A DNA stretch of 64,000 nt from Thamnaconus septentrionalis (GCA_009823395.1 CM020514.1:12197466-12261465); one strand, 5' to 3'; shown: positions 10,950 to 25,427, counted from the first letter of the stretch. The notes: a model not told the origin generated them from the letters alone. Numbers and translations: made by a program.

Positions 10950-13900
10950 AAAAGGTCTGAGGAAGGGTGAGTGCTTGGCTGGGCCCTGGCGCAGGGCTCA
11001 GAGTGCAATTAGTCGACTTTGGAGAGAGTGAACACGCGTTAGCATGATTGCCTCTCATTTCCATACATATTGAGGCGTACGGCGGCGCTCCGCAGGGACG
11101 CAGCCATTCAAGCCTGATACAGCGACGCCGGGAGGGTTTTAAACGCTCACATCAGTAAACCCCTCATCCTCCCCCTCAACACCACCTCCCCACCCACTTT
11201 CCCCCCACCCGCTTCCTTAAAACCCCGTGCCGAGAGCTGGCGTCAACAGCGGTAAACAGGCGCCGAATCCTGCTGGGGGTCCGGCGCTCGAGTTTGAGTA
11301 AAGATTAAAATTGCCGGAGAAATTATCGGCAAGTTTCTCCCCCAGGGGCTGCGACGCATCGCTTCAAGACCTCTCATTTCGAGAAAGTGGAAGATTCTCC
11401 TTCTGTGTTTTTTGCGCGATAATTGCTTGCCGCCGGCGACGACTCCTTGGCGAGCCGAGTGGCTATTTGTTGTCCCTAAAGTCGCGGAAAAGTTGGCAAA
11501 TTGACGTCTCTGGCTAATTTGCAAGAAGGGCACTTTGCATATATATATCCATTCATATATCTATATATACACACAGTTTGTTGTAATAATTGACTTAAAG
11601 GAAAATCAAAAACAATGCTGTTGCTATCCTCTTGAACTTGTACAGCCCCTGACAAAGTCAGTGTGACTTTACCACGTGGCCGTATGGAGAAAAACGTTAC
11701 TGCGTGCTGCTCTTGTGCAAGTGTCCCACCAACCACCACCTGAAAACTCTAAAATCCACCTGAAGTGGCTTCAGACCACTTAGACACCTGCAGCTGATTC
11801 CGCCTTTGATCCTCCTATATGTGTGTGTGTGTGTGTAGCACTCAAGTGTCTCTCTGGCTGGACAAGATGATTACAAGGACTCACATTTGAAGATGAAGAG
11901 AATCTGTTCCCCTCTAATGTTTCCGTGATACAAACAAGCGCATATTTTTTTGTCTGTTCAGAAAAAAAATAATAATAAAAAATTCTAGATCAGACTTTTT
12001 TTCTTCTTTTGCGGCACTTTCCCCCCGCACAGCACATGAAACAGCCACATGAAAGATTTTCAAGCATCTCTGTAGCTGTTCCACATCCTCCTCCTGCTCC
12101 CACTGAGGGCTGGAGCCTGACAGTTTTCTGGGGAGAATGTTTTACTCGAGGATTCCAGTGCCCTGTACAGTAACACATGAAAGGCTATAATATTTGATTA
12201 GAAAGTAAATCACGGCGACGAGCGAGGGGACGTACTATCAAAAATTCCGCTGACGCAGACGAGCGCACGGCGCCGGCGCGGCCGGCGAGGACGGATGACT
12301 TTGAGAAGTCCGTGTTTTCAGAGTGACCATGTGACGTGCGCCGGGGCAACAGCGTTCGATTTGCACTTGAGTTTTATTGTTCGCGACAGGATGACAGGCG
12401 ACTTGCCGGGCTTGGTGACAAGTAAACCCTGTAAGGTGCACGTCTCGTCCCCAGAGAGGAGGCTGGATGGTCAAATATAGTGAGAGAAGGCTGAGCAGGC
12501 CGATCACATGGGGAGGATTGTTGGGGTTGGGAGTGTCAGCAAGGTCACCAGCAGTGACATTCTTCTTTTCTTGGTTCATTAATATATTTGTGCGGATTCG
12601 CTTGCATGTATAATAGTCTCAAATTTGTATTTTCCTGTATTTTGTTTGAGTGTTTTTGTTTTTCATCTTTTCATCTTTTAAATTATGCAAATTTTGCATT
12701 TTTGTTTTGTTTTGTTTTTTTTAACCAGAAAAAACGATAGAAAGACACACAAAACAGGAACTCAGGTCACTTTAACTTAAACTGTGACTAAGGTTCATTT
12801 TACAATTAGAAAATCTTGAAGGCCCCTGTTATGAAAAAACAACAACAAAAAAGTGTGTCGTCACAGACCTCAACAATCCAAGTTTTTGCTAAAACATCTG
12901 CATCTGATGTCACAAAGGGTACCTCAATGCTAGACTTGCCTGCTCATGGATGTGTCAGTATAAACAGATGGTCAAACTTTTTCTACTTCATTTTTTTTTT
13001 TTTGACAGGAGCTTGTAAACAGAGGGCTTGCCAAAGTGGTTGATGGCTGGGAAGGAAAACAGAAAATGGGCATTAAGTGTAACCTCCCAATTTTACGGCG
13101 TCACCGCGGTGGCGCTGCCTCCTCATGGCGTCCAACGAGCCAAACGCTGCTCGGCCGACCCTCTGGGCTCACTCCGCTCCGTCAGTGGGCCGCACTTCTC
13201 CAATTACATCCTCCACCCGGCGTCGGCGACGAAGCTCCACCAAGGAGATGGAGACGGATAGGCGAGCGGAGGAGTGGAGTGACACTCCTTCCCACGAGGG
13301 GAACTCGCAACTTCATCCGAGCGCTGGTAATGAGTGGACCCCTGTGGGGGATTCTCTAAATGGACTAATTTGTAATTGATTCGGCGCATTAATTACCGGC
13401 CTGGTTACGCCTGTGTCATGGTTAATATTGCGGCGACGTGACGAGGCCGGGAGGCTTCGTCTGTGCTGGGACCGTTCGGGTGAGGCAGCCATTATTCAAT
13501 TATGCCGCACATATCGGCGACGAGGCAAGTCTTAATCCGGGAGTAATCACTTCCCCCGCGCTCCCCGACTATCTGCTAATATGCGGAGGGGGGGAGGGAG
13601 GGAGAGATGGAGGGAACTGGAGGGAGGTGGGTGGCGCGGTACTGGGAAGCAGTCCTGCAACATCCACCAAGTCCATGGTTAGCTCCTTAATCAGGCCCGC
13701 AGAGCCAAATCCCCTCGCTGTTATCGGGAAGCGGAGCAGCGGCTCCGTGCTTTGACTTCACCGTGATTAAAGGAGCCCCGTCGCGCAGAGCTCCTTTTAT
13801 TTTTTTTGTTGTTGTCTAATGGTAATGTGTCCGCCCAGTCGATGAATTTTCCAGGAACGAGAGGAGTCCTTAAAGGCAACAAGCCCCCAGGGGTTTGTTC

Positions 13901-14381
13901 CACCGTCTGAGAATCAGTTTTAGCTGGAAGCTTAAAAACAACGTTTTTTCGGGAGGCTGCAAACAAAGCTGCCCCCCCCCACATCCTACCCCAGTCCTTT
14001 TTGGATTGAATGAATAATGAATTGTTGCTTCATAGGAATAAGAATAAAAAAATTCTCAAAATATTTAAAATCAGCGATGCTTAAGTGATGCGTGTCTTGT
14101 TTTGCGACGGCACCGTCTTGGCTGTGGCTCAAGAATCAAAGTTCCTACAACACATTTTCACACTTCAAAAAAGACAACAAAACAGAAACAGACATAAGAC
14201 TGAGAGTCTGGGCTGACTTTCCTACTGACATCATGTTTTCAAACCACCATTTTTACTGTGGTACCAAACCAAAAAGAACATTTTTATCACAACTTGGATA
14301 TTTTCACCTGGGTACAACTTTTTACTGAGTATCACCTTGAACATGAGGCCAGCAAAAAACCTCAGCTCAGAAAACTACAAC

Positions 14382-14406
14382 AACAACAACAACAACAACA
14401 ACAACT
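14382..14406. repeat. (ACA)n trinucleotide repeat
   Basis: About eight AAC units in tandem. Simple repeat in intron 2. Confidence 0.9.
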
Positions 14407-16750
14407 CCCTTGAACAAAATGCAGGGCAATGTCTTGCAAACATAATTTGATTATTAATAAATGCACGTGTGCATAAAATCAGCTAGACTGCAAAGTGATA
14501 CTGCCGTTTGTTTTCGGGCTTTACGGTGGAGACGCAAGGCTTTGTGGGTAAAAATTCTCTGTAGCGGTCAGGCAGTTTTTGCTCAACGTGGATTCCTACA
14601 GAACAACAACAATCCAACTCAGTGGATAAAATAATTTGGATTTGTTCGCTTAAAAGAGAAACAACGAGGACTGGGCCTGATTATCTCCGGAGCAAATTGA
14701 TTTGCTTGCTGATTTTAAATGCCCCCATCCTTTAGTTCCTCAATTAGCCCAAATTGCTTAATAGAAGAATAAAACTGTTTAGCAAATGGCTCAGTTTGGA
14801 TTTTTTTTTTTTTTTGTGTATATGTGTGTGTGTCGTCCACGTACCCATCCCTCCCTTCAAAATGAGACCATGTGTATCATTTTTTTTTTTAACTTACAAA
14901 ACAAGTTGAAGATCAGACACACTCCATTTATTCGCCCCCTCCTGTTATCAACTTTAAAGTCCGACAACAGCCTGCTTTCAGCCCTGAGCCAGGAAGGGAG
15001 ATAAAACAGAAGCCCCTCTTTCCCTCACAGTCGATGCTATTTCTGCTTTGATCTGCAGCGGCCATCCCCTAACCATTCTCTAAGAGTTTGGACCAAGCGC
15101 AGCATAACAAAAACAACAGCCACGGCCCCGAGCGGGACCAGACTTCATTGTGCCCTCCGCTGCATATTTCTGCTTGGCAATCTAAAGAGCGCCTGCAGGA
15201 GCTTTAAATCATCGGCTGAATAGCCTCCTCTCCGCGTGTCGGATTTTCTCTCCATTTGGCCATCAGTATTTCACCATGGAGACCCAGTTTAAAAAAAAAA
15301 AAAAAAAATGAAATTTCCCAAAAAAAAAAACCCAAAAAAACCACCACATGTCTTTCTTCTGTGCACCTTTATGGGCTTTTAGCAGCTTCCCGATGCTTCA
15401 TGGTTCCAGTGTGACTTACACCTCTGGGCGACTGCAAAAAGACTTGACCAAACCTTGGGTTGGTCAGGACTTTCACGGGGAGAAAGAGACTGTAAATAGG
15501 CTTAAAGAACGTCGACATAAAGGTTTTTGAAGATGCAGCCAAAGATGTTTTTTTTTTTCTGTAGGTCATCCGTCATTTTAAATTCTAATGGAACTCCTTC
15601 TGCAGCTTTCCATCGGCATGCTTCCGTTTGGCTAATGCACTTTTTGTTTGGTGCTCTACACTCGACAGTTTAGTGCAAATCACTTACATATCTTTTTGTG
15701 CTTATTGTTGAAGGGAAGATGTCTTCATTTTAAGGGAAAATTGAAAAGAGACACCAAAATCCGACTATTTGCTAATGCGACTATATACATAGTATAATAG
15801 TACATTGTTTGAACAGAAACGGGACGCACAAGCACCATACTGATGGTAATAATAAAATGCATATGGGCTAGCTTTCTAGCGGATAAGTGCATTTAAAATG
15901 TGCACTTAAATATAATTTAAAAGAAAATAAAGAGACATTAAAGGTATTAGAGATACCTGGAAAATATCTCTTTTACCATCAGTGCCTTTCTCTTCTTTGG
16001 CTTCACTGAAGTGACTCACATGTTCCCGTCTAGGGGCGCTATGCTACTCTTGATTAGCAGTCTGATCAAATTAGCAGTCTGGTCAGTCGCCTCAGTCTGG
16101 GGTCTGGTCACACAGCAGTGCCGTTACTTCTCCCTCCACTAGTGGTCCAGTGAGGTTGTCAAGTGTTGCTGTTGGGGAGCCAAGGCTGTGCTTAATGGCC
16201 CCAACAGCATCATTATCTAAAAAAGGTTGATGGGTCTCGTGCCACAATGGCGCTTGGAGGGCAGAGGGAGAAAAAAAAAAGTCACAAGTATGTGAAGATA
16301 ATCTTTTACTTGTTTTTTTTTTAATGGAAATGTATCACCCTTCCTCACTTTTATGTAATGCTGGGGATATACTGGAGTTTTATTCAAAGATCCAGAGTAA
16401 GATGTGGGAGTCTTTGGATAGATGGCATGCAGAACACAGAGAGAAAACCAAGCAAAAATCACTAAGTGGATACAGGTGGAAGAAAAGACTGCAGTGCAAA
16501 GCCAAACAAAGCTTCAAACAAACAAACAAACAAACTGTTTGAAACTAATGACCTTATTGCATCTATTCTTTTGTTTCTCAAACATCAACGGTCCAATAAG
16601 ACCAGTACAAAGGGGAGGGGAAAAAATAGGTGACGTGGCCTTATTCTGACCACAGAGGAAATCTCTGAAATTGAAGACAAAGGTCCTGCTCTCTCCGGAG
16701 GGAACCCAGGAATCCGTTTTCTGACCCACTTGGCTGTCCTCCTCTCGCTA

Positions 16751-16761
16751 ACACACATGCA

Positions 16762-16797
<36 letters not shown>

Positions 16798-16798
16798 G
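16751..16798. repeat. (CA)n microsatellite
   Basis: About 48 bp of CA with a few G/T interruptions at the edges. Simple repeat. Confidence 0.95.
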
Positions 16799-19554
16799 AG
16801 CAACAGAACAATGGTTTTCAGTCCTCAAAGTTTGACTTGGAAGCCAAACCAAAGAGCATAACTCAGAATTAAAACAAACAGAAAACTATGTTCAAGTCTG
16901 ACGTGAGAATTTTGAAGCAGGAAGTTTTGTCTGTGGCTGGTTTGACATGAGGGGGAAATTTCAAAATCCTGTAATTCACCAGTGTGAGTTAAAAAAGTAC
17001 GCAATTGAAATCAACCAACAACCAATGTAAAGTCTAGTAGTTCCATCTAGGAAGGACTGAATCAAACTCTATTATCTTCCCACTACAGAGACTTTTAGCA
17101 GAGATGAAAAAATAAATAAATAATAATCCAGTACATTAATGGATGCTCTCAAACAAGGCACTGCTCTTGTACTCTGTTAAAAACACGGCTGAGGGTGGTG
17201 GCCTGCGTGTCCCGCGGAACGGCTGAATAGTTAACGACTCCCTGGACACTTTGAACACGCCGGCGTTGCGTTTAAACTTTAAATGTGAGTCACGAAATTT
17301 TGATTCCTGAGCGCCAGTCTTCAACCGTTTCACACCCGATCAGCCAATCATAACTCTTTTTATTTATGAATTTATTTATTTATTAGTTCAACACATTTCT
17401 GAGCCTTTTGCTCATTATGTGTCTCAAAGAATTGCGCAGGGCGCTGGGAGGACTTTCGCTGCCAGGTAAGAATCAAAAAATCTTCAAAGAGCCTCAAAGA
17501 CATTCAGTCAGTGACAAACACACACATGCCGTTCTCACCAATATCATTATCACCTGTGCTGCCGATGTGCCTGTTAGGTTTTTAGCCTTTCAGCAGTATT
17601 TTAAGAAGCCCTTTAAAAAATACATGGTTCATAAAAACAAGAGACATAATGTGCTTTCTTTTTCAGCCCTAAATAGATTTCTGTGACATTTCACACGGCT
17701 GTGTGTGGGCGTTGCAACAATCACTTTTACACAACAACAGGGCACAGTAAAGAGTCAGAGAATGAAGCACAAGTAGAGGTTGCTATATATATTTCATATT
17801 TAATGAATGGATACCTTCTGCCATTTTCATGACTGGGAATCTTAATAGTCCAAAATCAGACTCAGGAGCAGTTGCTGGGATTCTTGGTTGATGGCCAATT
17901 AATTTTTGATTAAAAATGCTGATTACCATTCAGCAAGAGCGGACTGAATGAAAAACAGGCTGTGATCATTTTTTTTGTGTGTGTTGTTGTCGAACTGCTC
18001 ACAATATGGTATGTTTTTTTCCCCATTTCAAACCAAAAAGTAAAAGTACACGGACCCTTTTGTGTTTGTAAGAGCCACCAATTTGGGATTGAGAAAAAAA
18101 GTAAAAACACACTGAAAGAGTTCCACCGAGTTTGGTTTCCGCCACGCTGAGCGTGTTCACATATTTTAAACAAGTCAGCGAAAGGCTCGGAGCGACAGTA
18201 AAAGTTGGGCTGATTATCCACATTTGCGGCCGTTGTGCGTGCCACAAGACAAAAGCCGGCGCAATTACAGATGCAGCCACTGGCACATTAGCGATAAAGA
18301 CACAGCTTCTGGCGAGGCTGGAGCTGGGAGCATGAGCTAGCAACAATGCATTTATTTCAAAGTGAAAGCTGCAATTATACTAAACGAAGGTCCTTTTTGC
18401 CCCCCCCCCCCTCCAATACCTACCCCGCTGTTCCTTTGTATCGCTCCTCTCCCATACGCTGCTTTTCTTCTCTTTTCCATATCAAAGGACAGCCCTTTAT
18501 CTCCCCTGTGTCAATGTCAGCCAATGGTATTATCTTCATAAAACGCTATTATCAGCACAATGAGCAATTAAGCTATTTTCTCATCTATTAGGAGGGAGAA
18601 TCGGATTCGTTCTTGAATAGAACAAAAAGGGCAGTTCCTTGCGAGCCCCCTCTGCCACATTTATGCCTTGTCACGTCGACAAAGTTTCTTTTGCACTCAG
18701 CGCAGGAGGGGGGGACTTTGAACTACTTTGAACTCTCACCTGACTTTAGCAACGAGGACGACTATCGAGAATACTTCTTGCATGTTAAAATTTGTTTATT
18801 TTTTTTAAATAATTGAGTCATGTGTGGTTTTCATTGGTAATGTTCATAAAAGTCACTATATCTGACGCTCTTTATGAAAGTTTCCCAATTAATTAACAGA
18901 ACCAGTACAACTGTCAGCACATTATAAAACTTACCACTCAGCATCTCCAGTCAGTGAGTGATAGATTGTTTTTAACAGCTATACGTAACGTAACTGTGGC
19001 AGAAATATGTGAGGATGCAATTGTTCTTTGCTGTAGGCTGCAGAGAGAAAGAGAGCGACGATGCGCTACAGGTCTCCAAAAAATGTTTTCAAGTTAATTT
19101 GGCGGCGGGGTCTGCGACCTGACCTCCGCGGCTCGGCGCCACCCATCACGCCCTGCCCCATCTCCCCCGGCGATTTATCGCCCCAAAAAAGCGGCTCACG
19201 AAATTTGCTGAAGGCTAATCAACGTTTAGCTCCTCCAACTGTGTTATTACACAGCAATTGATGGATGGTACAATTACACCCTGTGTCACTTAACTAAATG
19301 GCTATGTAATCCTAATGAGTTTTTTATTCAAACACTGAGTATTTAGTGCAGCTGGGTGTTGGGGGGGGGTTTAGGTCTCGAAGATGGGAGGATGGAATAC
19401 GGCCAAGGGGGAAGCTGCGAGTAACAGGGAGTGAGGAGGGGAGAGAAGGAGGACAGTGTGTGGATGGGACAACGTTGATCCAGGGGGAAGTGGGTTTACT
19501 CTAAACAGGAAGTGACAAACGGACAACAAAGCTTGGACGCCTACCTGAGACATT

Positions 19555-19932
19555 CATTCATTCATTCATCTTCTATACCCGCTTATTCCTGTTCAGGGTC
19601 ACGGGGGTCTGCTGGAGCCTATCCCAGCTGTCTTAGGGCGAAGGCAGGGTGACACCCTGGACAAGTCGCCAGTTCATCGCAGGGCCACATAGAGACCGAC
19701 AACCATTCACACTCACATGCACACCTATGGACAATTTAGAATGTTCAATTGACCTCACATGCATGTTTTTGGAGTGTGGGAGGAAGCCGGAGAACCCGGA
19801 GAGGACCCACGCAGACACAGGGAGAACATGCAAACTCCACACAGAAAGGTCCCAGGCCCGGGCCCCGGAATCGAACCCATGACCTTCTTGCTGTGAGGCG
19901 GCAGCGCTAACCACTGCGCCACGTGTCGCCCC
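19555..19932 (-). mobile_element. Full-length tRNA-derived SINE with L2-like tail, copy 1
   Basis: On the minus strand the head begins GGGGCGACA and carries RNA polymerase III promoter boxes: an A box TGGCGCAGTGGTTAGC and a B box GGTTCGATTCC. The body then reads through the sequence familiar from many teleost loci. It ends in CTGGGATAGGCTCCAGC, CGTGACCCTGAA and a (TGAA)n tail that resembles L2-type LINE 3' ends. A 9-bp duplication TGAGACATT flanks it (19546-19554 and 19933-19941). It is about 95% identical to copy 2 at 24221-24594, so both are fairly young. It lies in the same orientation as erbb4. Compared with copy 2 it lacks one base in the head (ccacgtg against ccaccgtg). Confidence 0.88.
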
Positions 19933-20017
19933 TGAGACATTTGTTTTCTTTTTTAAAAAAAAAAGTTTTTTCCTCTCTTTTCCTCTCTCTTGATCCATGT
20001 TTACTTCACAGTCACAG

Positions 20018-20220
20018 TCCAGTGGTCTAGTGGTAGAGTGTCCACCCTGAGACTGCTAGGTTGTGGGTTTGATCCCCAGCCGTGTCATATCAAAGACTGT
20101 ACCAATGGTAGCCATTGCCTCCCAAACAAGGAATGACTCCATTATATCTCAGCTTATGTAAGCACTGATGTGTAGTTCATTCATTAGAATTTGGGACGGC
20201 GTCTACTGACAAAAAAATAG
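20018..20220 (+). mobile_element. tRNA-derived SINE of a second family
   Basis: The first 70 bases look like a tRNA gene. An A box TGGTCTAGTGG lies at 20023-20033 and a B box GGTTTGATCCC at 20066-20076, about 43 bp apart. The following stretch (CCGTGTCATATCAAAGACTG, then a CCATTGCCTCCC block) matches a SINE common in teleosts as I recall it. The 3' part is diverged and probably truncated, so the end is approximate. No target duplication was found. It is not a real tRNA gene, because the sequence between the boxes does not fold as a full cloverleaf and the body continues into SINE sequence. Confidence 0.7.
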
Positions 20221-23200
20221 ATTAAATTAGATTTAGTGTTTTTAACTATCAACTCTATTTCCTTGTGTGTGTTTTGCAAATCATCGCTTCAATTGGCAGA
20301 TAAACTTTATTTATCATTATTATTTTTTTTAATCACAGTCACTGAGCAGTTCCTTTCTTGCAAAAAGTTGAACATTTCCAGGAAAGACAGGATTTTTGGA
20401 GAATCCGCAGCCAAATTAAATATTGTCCTGCAGTTTCATTGAGTCAGAAAACAAAACAGCTATCGAGCTAAATCAAATCAATGAATAAACAATTCTTCTA
20501 AAAAACTGTGATTAGAAGTAAAAGATTAGAGTGGAATTTCAAGTAGATCTATTGAATAAGTGGTATCACAGTGGAGGTCATGTTGTTCTTCACAGTATGA
20601 TTTCTGGTAAAAATGTGTCAATGTTGGAGACAAGGCTGCAGTCTGAACGGTGAATATTATCAGCAGAATATTATTTCACAAGGGAAGCTTGTTTATTTTC
20701 TGTCTCTGTGTCTGGATTGGAGTAGATTCTGGAAATTTCTCCAAGCTCGATTCCCACCACGTCCTGCACTGTTCACTGTCCGTGGGAGCCGTGTGGCCCA
20801 GCAGCCGGTGATAAAGCAGAGTGGAGACCGTTGGTGCTCCTTGTTGGCCGGCCGGCCGGCTGCTACACCAGCAGTCTGCATCGGGAACGCAGTGAATCGT
20901 GCAACTTTATGTTGTCTGGTGTGAATAAGTGATTGGAACATCTGCGAGGCAGAGTGATGCAAAAAGATAAATGTCTCAGCCCCAACGCACTCTGTCACTG
21001 AATGTGAATGTGTGGACAGAAGAGAGGAAGGAAGATGAGGGGAAATAAACACGTGAAAAAAAAAAATCAAGATTGCTCTGCTTTTCAATGTTTGCGTGTT
21101 TTTATGGTAAAGGGAGCGGACATCTATTTTCTGGGCCTTTTGTGCTCCTTCTTTGCGTTGTTGTGCTCATTCTTTACAGTGGAAATCTTTACAGGCCTGG
21201 TCAGGTTGGATTTGTTTCCATCTGCCTTCAGATTCGGACCGAACAGGCTCATTAAAGAGATGGCAAACATATTCAAGGAAAGTTTTTTTTTTTTCTATTT
21301 TTGCAACTCAATTTTGCTTATTCTCATTCCGTCTGCCCATCAGTTCAGATCATTCCGGAAAGGAATCCGGAAAGGAAATTATACGGTCTGACCGACACGG
21401 ATGTGAGGGGGACCGATGTAATGTATCTGCCAGTCAAGCAGGGAGGTTTTATCCCGCCACATGATTAGAGTCACACAAACACACATGCGGGGGACGCAGG
21501 TATGACCGAACGCTTCCGGGTTTGAAAGTGAACGTCAAACTGGAAAGTTGGAAAGAAGGGAGGGAGGGAGGGAAGAAGGAGGGGAGGCGCACACACGAAT
21601 GTACACAGAGCGTGTTTGCAATTGCAAAGCGTGACACATCGTCAAGCGGCGACCGTCGTCAGACGCTTCCTTTTCCTCCGCGGCAAAATACCAAGAATCA
21701 TTAATTCTGAGGCGCCGCCGCCGTATCTCGCACACTCCGTTTCTCCCTCACAGTCGCTGACAGGCAATCCGTCTGCCTGCGTCGCAGGTGAGAGTGAGAA
21801 AGAAAAGAATAGAAGAGGGAAAGGAGAAAGAAAAGACACACCGGCCACTGAAATACTGCTTTCGGGCAAATCCTGAAAAATACACAGAGGCTGCTGGATG
21901 ATAGCGGAGCGCAGCGCGTCGTGGAGATCACAAACTTATAGACTTGGGGCGGATGACTGAGTGTTTGAGGGTGATTGATAGAATATTTAGAGCTTCAGAG
22001 AATAGTTTAGATTGCGGCCAGCACGGTTGTCAAAAGCTGTCGGGTTTCTGCGGTTCTTGGCTGTGAACGCTCAGTGCGTGTCTCCGCGCGCAGCATAGCA
22101 AGTGTCTTGTTTTTTTGTTTTTGTTTTTTAGGGTTATGTGGCGTTCCTTTGAGATTTTTTCGGTGGCTACGTGACACAGAATGACGGAGACTGTATCACC
22201 CAAAAAAAGAATTGGTGATAGTCAGAATAACTATCACAGTCCCAAATCCACACCTCACAATTGCTGAGAGCCCCTGTATTATTTGAAAAGGAGCAAAAAC
22301 CTAAAATGTCAAGGAAAACTTTTAAATGTTTTTTTTTAAAATTATTATTCTTAATTATTATTATGATAGAAAACATGACCCTCATGAACTCATGAACGCT
22401 GTAACCACGCAGTTTTATTTAAAATTGCCTTGAGAGTTAACAGTTGTTAAAGCAACAAAAAAAAAGCATGACTACAAAATTCGAATTGTTTTTCTTTTAT
22501 AATTTCAAAAAACCCAGGAGTTTGGCAGTATCTTAAAACAACAATAAGGTGTAACTATCCTGGATAATAGAATGTGATACAAGCTTGCCAGGCATGTCTT
22601 TGTATCCTAAGAATTTCAAAAGATTTCAGGGACAGGCACAGTCGAGTCCGCGGCAGGTTTTACAGCAAGCAGAAAAGTGGTGCAATGTTGAGTGAGAAGA
22701 TTGCTGCATAGCGAGACCTCCACTGTCAACGGTGCCTGCTTTCAACTACTTCCTGGTCACTACTCCCCCCGCCCCCCTCCTCCATAACCTTTCTTCCGGC
22801 GTTCCATTTGCTCCGCGGTCTCACTCCCCGGCCCGCACTGTCCTTCATGTCAGATTAAAAGTGATGGAAATGAACTTGAGGGGACGCTAATTGCAATTGT
22901 CAATCCAATCTAGGTCGGGCCCGAAAGACAGGGGCTCTCTAGCACTTCATCAGTCTTCATTAATATTGGAGGAGTTTGCCGAGGAGAAGGAGGCCACCGT
23001 AATCTGAACCCATCTGACAGTGCATCAACAATTAGGAAACTAGGAGGGCATTAATGGCGCCCGGGGGACAAATGTGCCAGTCATGGAGAAGTATGAAGGA
23101 AGGAGTGCAAAGTCCGAAGACAGACTGCAGCAATGGGTATTTTAAACAACTAAAGCAAATGATATGAAGTCATTTCATTTGGAAGTTTAAAATGACTAGA

Positions 23201-24207
23201 AACTTTATTTTTTCAATGAAACACTTCATCTCTTCTGGAAGAGGTGTCTGTTGTCGATGTCACACTGAAATGTTGATCAGCTGTTACGAGTTTGTTGAGG
23301 CGGCGACCAGACCCAGTGTGTTCACTGGAAGCACTGGTTGAAAAAAAGAAAAGAAAAGAAAAAACGCCTCCACCTCCTCAGAGCTATTTGGTTTGGGTAA
23401 CTGCTTGTGATTCCCAACGGTCCCTAATACGATACACTATAATATTTGTATTTTAATGCCGTTACATCACGCTTTATAGTCGGTGGCCGACAGAGTCGTA
23501 ACTTTTGCGCCTTGCGCACACATAAGTTGTAACCCTGATATATCTCCGACGGGCGCCTGAAGGCGGCCGGGAACATTTATGGAGCGGCAATCAGTCTGTC
23601 AACGTGAGACTGGTTCCACTCAGAAGGTGGACTGTGTCAAGCTGAAAACCTCAAGGAGAATAAAGATGGTCTGAGGATTTGCCATAGACTTATGACAAAC
23701 TCACACACACACAGTTCTGTACTTATGCACTGGCTCGTCGGACTCCAGACAGTCAGTATAAAAATCAATTTTGTTGGTGTTTATTTCCCACTTTCCGCAA
23801 CTAAAAAAAAAAAAAAACAACATTATTAGCCAAAGTTTTGTGTGATATTTGTTAAAAAGCCATTCTTTATTTAATTCCCACTGACTCAGTCTTTTTTTTA
23901 AATTCTTTTCCACCCTGGTCGAGCAAAGCAGATGGCTTTCCTCCAGTTTTTCCTGCCACTGTGGCTTCATGCTCAGGAGGAATCAATTGGTTTCTCTTTG
24001 ATTGTTTAAAGGGCTTTAAGACGCTCCTTAACGTCGTTTAGTGGTTTATGAATAACAGTTGTCCAAAAGTAATTGAATGATTGATAGGCTGATAGATAGA
24101 AAGATGGATTAACTGATTGGAAAAATGGCAACGCTCAGAAAACGTGATTAGGATCAGTGACGCAGGCAGTTTCCTGCCCTCATCACAAGAGGCGCCATTT
24201 GCAAGTA

Positions 24208-24607
24208 TTAAATGTTATTTCATTCATTCATCTTCTATACCCGCTTATTCCAATTCAGGGTCACGGGGGTCTGCTGGAGCCTATCCCAGCTGTCTTAGGG
24301 CGAAGGCAGGGTACACCCTGGACAAGTCGCCAGTTCATCGCAGGGCCACATAGAGACAAACAACCTTTCACACTCACATGCACACCTACAGACAATTTAG
24401 AATATTCATTTGACCTCACATGCATGTTTTTAGAGTGTGGGTGGAAGCCGGAGAACCCGGAGAGAACCCACGCAGACACGGGGAGAACATGCAAACTCCA
24501 CACAGAAAGGTCCCAGGTCCGGGCCCCGGAATCGAACCCATGACCTTCTTGCTGTGAGGCGGCAGCGCTAACCACTGCGCCACCGTGTCGCCCCTTAAAT
24601 GTTATTT
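24208..24607. repeat. 13-bp target-site duplication flanking SINE copy 2
   Basis: TTAAATGTTATTT occurs at 24208-24220 and again at 24595-24607 with no mismatch, immediately at the two ends of the SINE. The AT-rich target is typical of LINE-endonuclease-driven insertion. Confidence 0.93.
24221..24594 (-). mobile_element. Full-length tRNA-derived SINE with L2-like tail, copy 2
   Basis: Same family and orientation as the copy at 19555-19932. On the minus strand it starts GGGGCGACACGGTGGCGCAG. The A box maps to 24582-24567 and the B box to 24538-24528. It ends in a (TGAA)n tail at 24221. A perfect 13-bp target duplication TTAAATGTTATTT (24208-24220 and 24595-24607) flanks it, which fixes both ends to the base. 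The intact duplication and high similarity to copy 1 point to a recent insertion. Confidence 0.93.
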
Positions 24608-25427
24608 GTAAATGAAAATTCCATTATTCATTCCCAGCGTCAGGGGCGGAAGGTAGGCAGTCAGTGAATCGGCGTCGTGCCGGAAAGCAATCTGATCAGC
24701 CGCATTAATATCAAGAGGAAAATTACATGTTTACTAATGGCGGTGGCGGCAAACAATCCAAACCGAGTGTGCGGCTGTGGGTCCCCACCGAGTCCACGGG
24801 GAGGATGAAGGGGAAGGGGGGAAATAAATTTTTCATAAGTGGCGGCTTCTCCTTGCAAGCGACTCGCACGGAAGTGGCAATGGGGGTTGAGGGGTGGGGG
24901 AAAGCCAGGAAACCAAAGTGTCGCAGCAGGAAAAAAAAAAAGTTGCTGGGAAAATGTGTCGAGCCTGGACGCAATTTCTTGAGTTGCAAGTCGCAGGCGA
25001 GCAGGGCGGTAATGCGTTTTGTGTTTGCGCTGGGAGAGCGGAGAGAATTTAAAGGGAAATGCGGATTCCGATGCAGAGGTGCGTCGGAGTGGTGATTTAT
25101 ACATCAAACTTGTCAAAACAGTGGCTGCGGGTGGAGCTCTCTGCCAGGACTCTCTGCTGGTGGGGAACCTACATTAGAGCCGGGGAGCCTCGGCACGCTG
25201 GGCAGACGCAGTTATTAATCACGGCGCCGGCTTTGATTCATCTGTCGCGCAGGCAGTTTGGAAGATGGACTCTATTTACCGCTGAGGCTGTTTGAGGGGC
25301 TTCGGGAGGCAGCCATCAATCTCGCAGCTATCTCGAAAAGAAGGAGCCAAATGCGCAGGCATCAGTTTCCATCACCTCCACGAGACAGGTGGTGTGGTTC
25401 GCCGTGGCACAATAGCTTCCCCCATCC

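Noticed and set aside
20018..20090. tRNA gene
   Set aside because: A and B boxes are present but the sequence continues into a SINE body and does not form a full cloverleaf.
19649..24543. Repeated similar protein frames (about 100-128 codons) near 19650-19998 and 24157-24575
   Set aside because: They are translations of the SINE copies, on both strands, not genes.
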